This document shows positions 42,539-49,848 of a stretch of 64,000 bases of DNA, one piece after another; position 1 is the stretch's first letter, and every line of letters begins with the position of its first letter. The notes below the pieces were generated by a model. It saw only the letters and a list, made by a program, of their open reading frames with translations, did not search any database and was not told the origin of the DNA. Position numbers and translations under genes: made by a program. This DNA is from JAWCLZ01 sp038850275 (GTDB lineage Archaea > Halobacteriota > JAWCLZ01), in contig JAWCLZ010000005.1 of the NCBI GenBank assembly GCA_038850275.1, positions 29,171-93,170 on the forward strand, given 5' to 3'.

Positions 42539-43726
42539 TTATACTTTTCCTTTAACTTGATTAGCTATCTTTCTACCGAACTCAAAGCACTCTTTTAATT
42601 CGCTCTCGCTTGGTATCCATTGCAAGCGAAGAGGCTCAATGGTTTGGAAGCCAGCTTCTTCAAGGCGCTTATTTACTGCGCTTGGTGCTTCTCCACTCCA
42701 ACCATAGGATCCAAAGGCACTTGCTTTTTTACCCTTGAATCTCAAGCCTTTGATGTACTCTAGGAATCCAGCAACGCTGGGATAAATAGCATTGTTAATC
42801 GTAGGGGTTCCAATGAGTAAAGCTCTAGAGAATTTAATTTCCTTCACGATCTCGCTCCAGTCAGACTTTCTAAGATGGAATAGCTGCGTGCTCACGCCCT
42901 CGCTTGCTATGCCATCTGAGATTGCAATTGCCATTTTCTCAGTGCTCTGCCACATTGTATCAAAAACTATTACAACTTTATCCCTATGCACTCCCTTGCT
43001 CCACTCAATATATGCATTCACAATTTGCAGAGCATTCTCCCGCCAAATAACACCGTGGCTAGGTGCAATTATCTTAGGAGCAATCCCTAGAGCTGTGATT
43101 TTTTCAACTGCCTTTGGAATTAAAGCTGAATATGGCTCGAGGATATTTGCATAGTACTTCGCTGCTTCATCAAGGATATCAATATCTTTAACTTCATCAT
43201 TGAATCGCTTTGAAGTTGCAATATGCTGCCCAAAGGCATCGCTTGAGAGTAAAATTTGATCTTCAATGAGATAGCATATCATGCTATCTGGCCAGTGGAG
43301 CATTGGTATTTCAGCAAATTTTAAGGTTTTCCTGCCTAGTTTTAATTCATCGCCTGTTTTCACCACTTGAAAATCCCACTCTTGCTGATAATGCTTTTTC
43401 AAGCCTTCCTTTCCCTTAGCACTGCATACAACCTTTGCCCCCTCGGCGATTTTTAGAATATCAGGTAATGCTCCTGAGTGATCCATTTCCACGTGATTAG
43501 AAATGACATAGTCGATCTTCTTTGGGTCTATAACATCTTTAATTCTAGCGAGCATTTCACTTGCAAATCCATGTTTAACAGTATCCACCAGCGCTATTTT
43601 CTCATCGAGGATTAAATAGGCATTGTAGCTAGTGCCACGGGGGGTTTTATAGCCGTGGAAATCGCGTATATTCCAGTCAATCGCCCCAACCCAAAATATT
43701 CCCTCGGTGATTTTAACTGCCTTCAT
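42539..43726 (-). CDS. fprA: A-type flavoprotein FprA (oxygen/NO reductase)
   Basis: FprA reduces oxygen to water (F420H2 oxidase in methanogens) or NO, using a diiron site and FMN. The 395-residue protein has the MBL-like diiron domain (SNHVEMDHSGALPD, HWPDSMICYL, ILLSSDAFGQHIA, APSHGVIWRENAL) and a C-terminal flavodoxin domain (VVIVFDTMWQSTEKMA, GTPTINNAIYPSV, AFGSYGWSGEAP). Rubrerythrin is encoded 14 bases upstream. Confidence 0.95.
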   Translation of the reverse strand: MKAVKITEGIFWVGAIDWNIRDFHGYKTPRGTSYNAYLILDEKIALVDTVKHGFASEMLARIKDVIDPKKIDYVISNHVEMDHSGALPDILKIAEGAKVVCSAKGKEGLKKHYQQEWDFQVVKTGDELKLGRKTLKFAEIPMLHWPDSMICYLIEDQILLSSDAFGQHIATSKRFNDEVKDIDILDEAAKYYANILEPYSALIPKAVEKITALGIAPKIIAPSHGVIWRENALQIVNAYIEWSKGVHRDKVVIVFDTMWQSTEKMAIAISDGIASEGVSTQLFHLRKSDWSEIVKEIKFSRALLIGTPTINNAIYPSVAGFLEYIKGLRFKGKKASAFGSYGWSGEAPSAVNKRLEEAGFQTIEPLRLQWIPSESELKECFEFGRKIANQVKGKV

Positions 43727-43740
43727 ATCATCGCCTTATT

Positions 43741-44307
43741 CTAGTAGTTTTCACAGAGCAGTTCGAAATAGTTCTTAGGATGTCTGCAGTTGGGGCACTC
43801 CTCTGGAGCAGATTTGCCCTCGTGTATATATCCGCAGTTTCTGCATTTCCACTTTCTCTCGCTCTCTTTCTCGAATACTTGAGCTTTCTTTAAATTCGCT
43901 AGTAGTGCTCTATATCTCTTTTCATGAAACTCCTCCACCTCGGCAACTTCTTTGAAGAACTTCGCAGCATCTTTAAATCCCTCTTTAATTGCCACTTTTT
44001 CAAACTCAGGATACATCTCTGACCATTCATAGTGCTCTCCAGCTATTGCAGTTTCTAGGTTTTTAGCTGTGTCGCTCCATTCGCCTAGTAACTTCCAGAT
44101 CATTTTCGCGTGTTCTTTTTCATGATCAGCTGTTTCCTCGAAGATAGCTGCTATTTGCTCATAGCCAGCTTCTCTAGCTATTTTAGCGAAGTAGGTATAC
44201 TTGTTCCTAGCTTGACTCTCCCCAGCGAATGCTTTCCAAAGATTTTTCTCAGTTTCCGATCCTTTCTTCACAGGTTCTGGGTCAGAAACAGTTAATGGAT
44301 CTTTCAT
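43741..44307 (-). CDS. Rubrerythrin
   Basis: Rubrerythrin reduces hydrogen peroxide in anaerobes. The 188-residue protein has the diiron four-helix domain (EKNLWKAFAGESQARNKYTY, ETADHEKEHAKMIW, EHYEWSEMYPEFEKVA, VAEVEEFHEKRYRALL) and a C-terminal rubredoxin domain (WKCRNCGYIHEGKSAPEECP). It is the first gene of an rbr, fprA, ferritin, rubredoxin-like operon, divergent from an Lrp-type regulator. Confidence 0.96.
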   Translation of the reverse strand: MKDPLTVSDPEPVKKGSETEKNLWKAFAGESQARNKYTYFAKIAREAGYEQIAAIFEETADHEKEHAKMIWKLLGEWSDTAKNLETAIAGEHYEWSEMYPEFEKVAIKEGFKDAAKFFKEVAEVEEFHEKRYRALLANLKKAQVFEKESERKWKCRNCGYIHEGKSAPEECPNCRHPKNYFELLCENY

Positions 44308-44369
44308 TCATAACACCTCAAACGTAATAATTTTATACTAGTACATTTTTATATAGATTTCGTAAAAAT

Positions 44370-44834
44370 ATGGGAAAAAAAATGCAAAAATTATCCGAAA
44401 ATAGGATAATCGATGCTCTTGATATGAAAATTCTAAAGCTCCTTGAGGAGGATGGTAGAGCTTCATTTTCTGAAATTGCTGAGAAGTTAAAATTAAATGA
44501 ATCCACTGTTAGAAAAAGGATTATAAGATTAAAGGCAAAGCAAGTTATAAAAAAATTTTCAATCGAAATAGACCCCTCTAAGATTGGCCTCAATACAGTT
44601 GCTATCATTGGAATAGATGTCGAGCCTGCGAAACTCTTGGAAGTAGCACAGAAAATTTGCGAGATACCTGAAACTAGATACGTGGCTACTTCAACTGGGG
44701 ATCATATGATTTTAACTGAAATTTGGGCAAAAGATGGAAGAGCACTCACCAACTTAATCTCCAATGAAATTGGGAAAATAGAGGGTATAAAAAAGATTTG
44801 CCCTGCGATAATATTGGAGAAGTTAAAGGGCTAG
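44370..44834 (+). CDS. Lrp/AsnC-family transcriptional regulator
   Basis: The 154-residue protein has an HTH (ALDMKILKLLEEDGRASFSE, then KLNESTVRKRIIRL) and a C-terminal RAM/ACT-like domain (VAIIGIDVEPAKLLEVAQKI, TRYVATSTGDHMILTEIW). It is divergent from the rubrerythrin operon and separated by about 60 bases with an AT-rich core, so control of that operon and of itself is possible. Confidence 0.9.
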   Translation: MGKKMQKLSENRIIDALDMKILKLLEEDGRASFSEIAEKLKLNESTVRKRIIRLKAKQVIKKFSIEIDPSKIGLNTVAIIGIDVEPAKLLEVAQKICEIPETRYVATSTGDHMILTEIWAKDGRALTNLISNEIGKIEGIKKICPAIILEKLKG

Positions 44835-44850
44835 GACTAGAGGCGTAGAT

Positions 44851-45441
44851 ATGCTCTTTAAAATTATGGGAGAGGGAGAACCAGTAAAGGTATTCCTCGG
44901 TGGAGTGCACGGGAGGGAGGGTGAGGTCACGGAAGTGGTATTGCTTCGCTTGATTAAGAATATCAAATTAATTCAAGGCAAACTTATTATTTGCAATTTA
45001 ACTAAGGATGGGGAGTATCTTAGCACTTTAAATAAAGTATATTATGAAAGTAAAATTGGAATGAAGTTGCTTGAAATTATAAGGAGCTATAAACCAAGTA
45101 TTTACATTGAACTACATTCCTATTCCCCCGAGAACTATGAAAAACTCACAGATCCTCAGCGGAGGCAAAAAGCAGGCGTGCCGCCTTTAATCGAGCTTGA
45201 ACAGCGTGTTTTAATAGGCTCCGTATCCCCCTTGATTAGATCAAGCGAGTTTAAAATAAACGACCTATGTTTAACACTAGAGATTCCAAGGGTTAATCCA
45301 CCCTTTGATTATGTGGTATCAATGCTTGCGATGATTGCAAATAAAACTAAGGAGGAGGTGCTCAGGAGTTTTGAAGCGCGATATCCAGAGCAATATAAGC
45401 TTATGATTAAGAACTTCAAGGAATACTTTGGAATAAGATAA
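44851..45441 (+). CDS. DUF2119-like putative zinc carboxypeptidase-fold protein
   Basis: The 196-residue protein resembles DUF2119 proteins of methanogens and relatives. FLGGVHGREGEVTEV and PSIYIELHSYSPENYE look like the zinc-binding HxxE and His of the M14/succinylglutamate desuccinylase fold. A later LTLEIPRVNPPFD may hold a further active-site Glu. The natural substrate is unknown. It follows the Lrp gene by 16 bases. Confidence 0.65.
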   Translation: MLFKIMGEGEPVKVFLGGVHGREGEVTEVVLLRLIKNIKLIQGKLIICNLTKDGEYLSTLNKVYYESKIGMKLLEIIRSYKPSIYIELHSYSPENYEKLTDPQRRQKAGVPPLIELEQRVLIGSVSPLIRSSEFKINDLCLTLEIPRVNPPFDYVVSMLAMIANKTKEEVLRSFEARYPEQYKLMIKNFKEYFGIR

Positions 45442-45445
45442 ATAA

Positions 45446-46432
45446 TCAAGCATTCCCAAGCAATTCATTGAGTTTAACAAGCACCTCTGCTGCTTTAACG
45501 ATATCAGTTAATTTAATCCTCTCTTGAGGAGTATGGCAGCATTGAAGTTCCCCAGGTCCCCATACAATAGCTCTCCAGCCAGCTTTTTTTAAATTAATCG
45601 CATCCGTCCAAGAATGCATCTCGCAATAATTCACTTCTAGTCCGCATAATTTTAAAGCTTTTTCAAAATCTCCAAATGGCTCCTCCTTAAATCCATCATA
45701 TATATCTCCAACTTCATATTCTCCATATCCTTTTAATATAGAGCCTAAAAACTCCTCCACTCCTTGGGCTTTAATTGAAGATGGTAAAATATAGCTCAAG
45801 CGTAAATAGCATTCATCTGGAATGGAATATCTATCATCTCCCCCTTTTATCTCCATTAATATCAATTTCCCAGAGAGTTTAAGTTCCTTAATTTTTTCTA
45901 CCATTTCAAAAGCTCTTTCAATTGCATTCAAACCATGCTCTGGATATGAAGCATGGGCAGATCTACCTTTTACTTTGACTTTAAATTCCACTCCTCCATA
46001 ATTATTAAGAGCTATGCTTAAATCCGTTGGCTNNNNNNNNNNACTATATCTCCTAGAGAAACCAACACTCCCCTTTCCACCTTCTTCTTCATCTGAGAGA
46101 AATGCTACTCCAAAGTTCAAATCAGCTATCTCATCAAGAGCCTTAAGAATAGCTGCAACAGAGCCTTTTGCATCACATACACCAGTGCCATATGCATAGT
46201 TACCATCGAATTTAAATGCATAACTCTCGGGATGGGTATCTAGATGTGTAACTACCCAGAAATTAACCTTTCCTTGGATTATCAAATTTTTATTTACCTC
46301 ATCGATTTTATAATCAATTCCTTTTTCATTCAAATAGCTAGAGATAATTGAAATAACTTCATCTTCCCTTCCAGAGGGCGAAGGGGTTTCTACGAGTATT
46401 CTTAATAATTTAATGAGTCTACTTAGTTCCAT
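45446..46432 (-). CDS. M20 amidohydrolase, ArgE/LysK-like, interrupted by an assembly gap
   Basis: The enzyme removes an acyl group in lysine/arginine or ornithine biosynthesis, probably N-acetyl-lysine or N-acetyl-ornithine deacetylase. It shows VETPSPSGREDEV, the zinc motif VVTHLDTHPES, YGTGVCDAKGSVAAILKAL, FLSDEEEGGKGS and, after the gap, GRSAHASYPEHGLNAIERA. Ten N (46033-46042) fall between RRYS and PTDL, where the family has a few more residues with a zinc-ligand Glu (usually EPTD). The frame is the same on both sides. Confidence 0.87.
   Translation of the reverse strand: MELSRLIKLLRILVETPSPSGREDEVISIISSYLNEKGIDYKIDEVNKNLIIQGKVNFWVVTHLDTHPESYAFKFDGNYAYGTGVCDAKGSVAAILKALDEIADLNFGVAFLSDEEEGGKGSVGFSRRYSXXXXPTDLSIALNNYGGVEFKVKVKGRSAHASYPEHGLNAIERAFEMVEKIKELKLSGKLILMEIKGGDDRYSIPDECYLRLSYILPSSIKAQGVEEFLGSILKGYGEYEVGDIYDGFKEEPFGDFEKALKLCGLEVNYCEMHSWTDAINLKKAGWRAIVWGPGELQCCHTPQERIKLTDIVKAAEVLVKLNELLGNA
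46033..46042. other. Assembly gap (10 N)
   Basis: Ten undetermined bases fall inside the M20 amidohydrolase gene. Family comparison suggests about 8-9 residues should stand between RRYS and PTDL, so the true gap is probably nearer 24-27 bases than 10. Confidence 0.95.
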
Positions 46433-46481
46433 CTTATATTCCTTTTAAACACTAAATATAAAAATTATAGCAAAAAGAGAT

Positions 46482-46949
46482 ATGGAAAACTTGGAAATAG
46501 CCAATGTCAATGCACTTGACTCTAGGGATTTCATAGAGGTATATAAACTAGCCTATAGAGGACTTTTGGAATATGCATATACCTCGCCTCGAGATATAGA
46601 GAACTATTTCTGGTGGCTTCTTAAACGCGATCGAAATGGATTCTTCAAAGCAATTTTAGCAAATAGAGTAGTAGGATTTATAGCATGCGACACAAACTGG
46701 ATAAGCTATATAGAGGGAGTGGAGGTGGGTGAAATCCACGAAATATTTGTTCACCCGCGATTTAGAGGCAAGGGAATTGGTAAGAAGCTAGTGGAAAAAG
46801 GAATACATTACTCAAAACAACGCGGTCGAAAGATTTGCGAACTCTGGGTTGGGGATAGAAATGAATTGGCTAAAGAATTCTATAGAAAACTTGGCTTTAG
46901 AGAAATGGATAAACTTGGTAAGTGGATAAGGATGGTTAAAGAAATCTAA
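46482..46949 (+). CDS. GNAT-family N-acetyltransferase
   Basis: The 155-residue protein has the acetyl-CoA binding motif A as EIHEIFVHPRFRGKGIGKKL, followed by CELWVGDRNELAKEFYRKLGF. The N-terminal half is aromatic-rich (LAYRGLLEYAYTSPRDIENY) and may set specificity. Acceptor unknown: protein, amino acid or small amine. It is divergent from the M20 gene. Confidence 0.82.
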   Translation: MENLEIANVNALDSRDFIEVYKLAYRGLLEYAYTSPRDIENYFWWLLKRDRNGFFKAILANRVVGFIACDTNWISYIEGVEVGEIHEIFVHPRFRGKGIGKKLVEKGIHYSKQRGRKICELWVGDRNELAKEFYRKLGFREMDKLGKWIRMVKEI

Positions 46950-46985
46950 AGTTAAAGCTAAAATTGATATTTTGAATTTAAAAAT

Positions 46986-47753
46986 TTATTTTCTAAGGGC
47001 AATTCCCAATATATAATATCCAATTTTATTAAAAGGATATCTCCAACGAAGTAAATCCTCTACTTTGGAGAAAAATTTTTGCACGCTCGAGAGCGAGCCA
47101 GCATGGAATTTAAACCTAGGATATATAAAAAGCAATAAGCAGCCTAGCTTTAGGTTTTTAAATTTACATTGAAGTAATTTCTTCAATTCACTTGCGGAGT
47201 AATAATGAGTCCAAACTATGCCCTCGCTATATTCACTGCTGCGAAGCGCTATTGTTAACCACTTCCACTTAAAACTTAAGAGACATTTAAGCCACCAGTT
47301 GAGATTCCAACGATTCACCACGGAGAAAATAAAAACTCCCTCGGGCTTGAGCACTCTAGCAATTTCCTCAAATGCTTGATTGTATCTAACAACGTGATTT
47401 AAAGCTCCAAATATAGAGATCACAGAATTAACTGAGGAGGATTTAAATGGTAGAGCCTCAGCAGATGCAACTAAAAAATTGATATTTGAATTTACCCCGC
47501 CTTTAGACCTCGCGATTTTAATCATCTCTAGTGAAATATCAATTCCAATAACACTATATCCAAGATTAGCGAGTAAAATTGAATGCCTCCCAGTACCGCA
47601 GCCTATGTCAACTATCCTTCCCCTTGCTTCTCTCAATAACACTTCATCTTCAACACTACGCATATAAGCTAGCTCTGGATTTTGATAGCGTTGATCATAC
47701 TCTCTTGCTAATTCGTCATAGTAAGCTTGAATTTGGTTATATTCATCCTTCAT
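46986..47753 (-). CDS. Class I SAM-dependent methyltransferase
   Basis: From the ATG at 47753 the protein has 255 residues. Motif I is IVDIGCGTGRHSILLANLGY, motif II VIGIDISLEMIKIARSK, then ISIFGALNHVVRY and RVLKPEGVFIFSVVN. The extended C-terminal region has many aromatic and basic residues (WLKCLLSFKWKWLTI), perhaps for a lipid or quinone-like substrate. It belongs to the UbiE/Methyltransf_11 group. Confidence 0.82.
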   Translation of the reverse strand: MKDEYNQIQAYYDELAREYDQRYQNPELAYMRSVEDEVLLREARGRIVDIGCGTGRHSILLANLGYSVIGIDISLEMIKIARSKGGVNSNINFLVASAEALPFKSSSVNSVISIFGALNHVVRYNQAFEEIARVLKPEGVFIFSVVNRWNLNWWLKCLLSFKWKWLTIALRSSEYSEGIVWTHYYSASELKKLLQCKFKNLKLGCLLLFIYPRFKFHAGSLSSVQKFFSKVEDLLRWRYPFNKIGYYILGIALRK

Positions 47754-47879
47754 TTCCAAGAAAATTATTTATATGCATAGGGGCTTGATTAGAACTGTTT
47801 CAAATTTCCTAAACCTTCCAATTTCCTAAATTTTTATATTTATAATTTTATAGTGTCATTAAAAAAATGGGAAATTTGA

Positions 47880-48398
47880 CTATTTAACCTCTATCTTATG
47901 CCTCTTCACTTCCGGTGGAGGAGTTTTCTTAGGGATTTTAATTTCAAGCACACCGTTGGTTAGAGATGCCTCCGCTTTCTCTGGGATAACTTCTTGCGGG
48001 AAAGTGAGGTATCTGCAGATGTTAGTATAGCTTCTTTCCCTTCTAATGAATTGCTCGCCTTTTTCCTCAACCTTTGTCTCAGCTTTGCCGCAGATCTCTA
48101 TACTAGTGGGAGTGGCATTAATCTCAATATTTTCCCTCTTAATTCCAGGGAACTCAGCTATTATTTTATATTCGCCGCCCGCATCTATGAGATCCACATG
48201 CGGCACTTTGACCTCGCCAGTGTGCTCATGCCAAGGAACAATTGGAGAGGACCAGAAAATATCTTCTAAGCCACGTCGGAAGTCACGGAAAATGCGATCC
48301 ATATCTGCCCAGAGGTCAAATGGCCTCCATACTTGAATTGGCGCCTCTTTCTTCTTCACCTCAATTTTCTCCTTCTTAGTTGGTTTTTTCTTAGCCAA
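47880..48398 (-). CDS. HSP20 small heat-shock protein
   Basis: The alpha-crystallin domain spans about residues 60-160 (VKVPHVDLIDAGGEYKIIAE, FPGIKRENIEINATPTSIEI, CRYLTFPQEVIPEKAEASLT, NGVLEIKIPKK) and ends with the short C-terminal tail HKIEVK. The start is uncertain: the TTG at 48398 (MAKKKPTKKEK) follows AAGGGGTG at a suitable distance, better than the GTG at 48407 that overlaps it. It is the last gene of the redox cluster, and a second HSP20 gene lies near its beginning. Confidence 0.9.
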   Translation of the reverse strand: MAKKKPTKKEKIEVKKKEAPIQVWRPFDLWADMDRIFRDFRRGLEDIFWSSPIVPWHEHTGEVKVPHVDLIDAGGEYKIIAEFPGIKRENIEINATPTSIEICGKAETKVEEKGEQFIRRERSYTNICRYLTFPQEVIPEKAEASLTNGVLEIKIPKKTPPPEVKRHKIEVK

Positions 48399-48432
48399 AT
48401 TCAACACCCCTTATTTATATTAGCTTTACATA

Positions 48433-48870
48433 TTATCTTTCTTTTATCTTCCTTCCTATTTCTCTGCCAAACTCCCTGCATTTCTCCAACTTTACCTCAT
48501 CAATTGCTCCAGCGAAGCGTAGTCCTGGCTCCACCACATTCATCCCAAGTTCCTTTAAAAAAGCAATCATCTGAGGCACTGCCTCGCCACTCCAGCCATA
48601 GGATCCAAAGGCGCTTCCTACTTTGCCCTTTAGCGGCATCTCCTTCATTTTATCCATAAAATTCTTCATTCCATGGCTTGGCTTAGTATTATGAGTTGGA
48701 GAGCCTAGAATCACTCCATCTGCACTCAGCAGTTCACTTGGCTCAAAGTTAACTACTATCTTCGTGGTAACCTCTACCCCAGCAATGCTCTTAGCTCCCT
48801 CAGCGATAGCATGCGCCATTTTCTCGGTCTTCCCAGTTCTAGTATCATAGATTATATAGACCTTTGACAT
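48433..48870 (-). CDS. Flavodoxin
   Basis: The 145-residue protein is a short-chain flavodoxin: VYIIYDTRTGKTEKMAHAIA (FMN phosphate loop), DGVILGSPTHNTKPSHGMKN and SAFGSYGWSGEAVPQM. It is similar to the C-terminal flavodoxin domain of the FprA encoded at 42.5-43.7 kb. It probably shuttles electrons to or from partners in this redox gene cluster. Confidence 0.93.
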   Translation of the reverse strand: MSKVYIIYDTRTGKTEKMAHAIAEGAKSIAGVEVTTKIVVNFEPSELLSADGVILGSPTHNTKPSHGMKNFMDKMKEMPLKGKVGSAFGSYGWSGEAVPQMIAFLKELGMNVVEPGLRFAGAIDEVKLEKCREFGREIGRKIKER

Positions 48871-48882
48871 CCTCTCACCTAA

Positions 48883-49125
48883 TTAAATTATTTTCTTACC
48901 AAGCTTTAGATCACTCAAGTGAATAACATTAACTGGGCAGCTTCTCGCAGCTTTTAAATTGCATTTATAATGCTTTCTCTCTATTTCTAGCACTTGCCAG
49001 TTTCTCCTCACAGTTTTTCCACCTTTTATACTCGAGGCTCCATCTGTTAACACTTCCCAGAATTCAGGGCACACGAGAATGCAATTTCCACAACCAATGC
49101 AGTTCTCTCTATCAAAGCTTATCAT
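48883..49125 (-). CDS. Single-cluster ferredoxin
   Basis: The start is taken at ATG 49125, since GGGGAG lies 4-5 bases ahead; the TTG at 49137 is less likely. The 80-residue protein has CIGCGNCILVCPEFWEV and a distant C-terminal Cys in AARSCPVNVIHLSD, so it binds one [4Fe-4S] cluster like Pyrococcus/Desulfovibrio ferredoxins. Its start overlaps the stop of an upstream small reading frame in an ATGA arrangement. Confidence 0.9.
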   Translation of the reverse strand: MISFDRENCIGCGNCILVCPEFWEVLTDGASSIKGGKTVRRNWQVLEIERKHYKCNLKAARSCPVNVIHLSDLKLGKKII

Positions 49126-49275
49126 ATATCTCCCCAAGCTCTAACCTCCTTAAATGAGCATTTTCCCATGTATGCAAATTGAGCAGAGCTCAGCTGCCTC
49201 TTGATTGCAGACATTTCCTCAAGCTCAAAGCTTCCACAGCCTATGCAAAGCTTTCTTTCATGCGCTACTTTTCAT
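49122..49275 (-). pseudogene. Small cysteine peptide gene with apparent one-base frameshift at its start
   Basis: An open frame (49122-49271) encodes KLCIGCGSFELEEMSAIKR, continuing with QLSSAQFAYMGKCSFKEVRA. It has three Cys, and its stop overlaps the ferredoxin start as ATGA, the coupling used throughout this operon. But it has no in-frame start: an ATG at 49275 is out of frame by one base in a run of four A. Dropping one A would give a 50-residue protein opening MKVAHERKLCIGCGSF. It could be a sequencing error, a broken gene, or a chance frame. Confidence 0.4.
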
Positions 49276-49299
49276 GCTATTTTAAAAACCATTTAATCA

Positions 49300-49458
49300 C
49301 TATTTCTGGCTTTTGCCTCTCTTTCGCTTGCTCTTTTCAAATTGATCTGCACAGTGTATACAGCAAAAGGTATATTCAATGCCATCTATCACTCGCTTCT
49401 CAAGAGCGAAGATGCATTTCTCAGTTGGAAGTTCAACTTGGCATAATTCGCATTTCAT
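49300..49458 (-). CDS. TRASH-like zinc-finger peptide, 52 residues
   Basis: The minus strand encodes MKCELCQVELPTEKCIFALE, continuing KRVIDGIEYTFCCIHCADQF and a Lys-rich tail. The CxxC and FCCxxC pattern matches TRASH/YHS-type metal-binding fingers found in metal sensing and trafficking. Its ATG overlaps the iscU stop (ATGA), so it is translated with iscU. A metal or cluster chaperone role is suggested by position only. Confidence 0.72.
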   Translation of the reverse strand: MKCELCQVELPTEKCIFALEKRVIDGIEYTFCCIHCADQFEKSKRKRGKSQK

Positions 49459-49844
49459 TGTTCTCCCTTTCCCTTTTCTACTTTTTTCTTCAAATAGTCC
49501 TTGATAGCCTCGTGGAGTGCATCAGCAGCGAGATTTGAGCAGTGCATCTTTACAGGTGGTAAGCCCCCGAGTGCATCTGCTACATCTTTGCGGGTTATCT
49601 TCATTGCCTCCTCTAGAGTTTTACCCTTAGCTAGCTCTGTGATCATTGAACTCGTTGCTATCGCTGCGCCGCAGCCAAAGGTTTTGAATTTAACATCCTC
49701 AAGTTTGTCATCCTTAACTTTAATATAAACACTCATTAGATCTCCGCAGACTGGATTGCCAACTGTGCCAACTCCATCTGCATTTTCGATCTCTCCAACA
49801 TTTCTAGGATTTCTAAAGTGATCCAATACTTTCTCACTATACAT
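49455..49844 (-). CDS. iscU: Fe-S cluster assembly scaffold IscU/NifU-N
   Basis: IscU assembles [2Fe-2S] clusters for delivery to apoproteins. The 129-residue protein begins MYSEKVLDHFRNPRNVGEIE and carries all three cluster cysteines with the neighbouring Asp: NPVCGDLMS, FGCGAAIATSSM and KMHCSNLAADAL. It ends in a Lys/Glu tail. It follows iscS by 4 bases and overlaps the TRASH-like gene. Confidence 0.95.
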   Translation of the reverse strand: MYSEKVLDHFRNPRNVGEIENADGVGTVGNPVCGDLMSVYIKVKDDKLEDVKFKTFGCGAAIATSSMITELAKGKTLEEAMKITRKDVADALGGLPPVKMHCSNLAADALHEAIKDYLKKKVEKGKGEQ

Positions 49845-49848
49845 AGCC

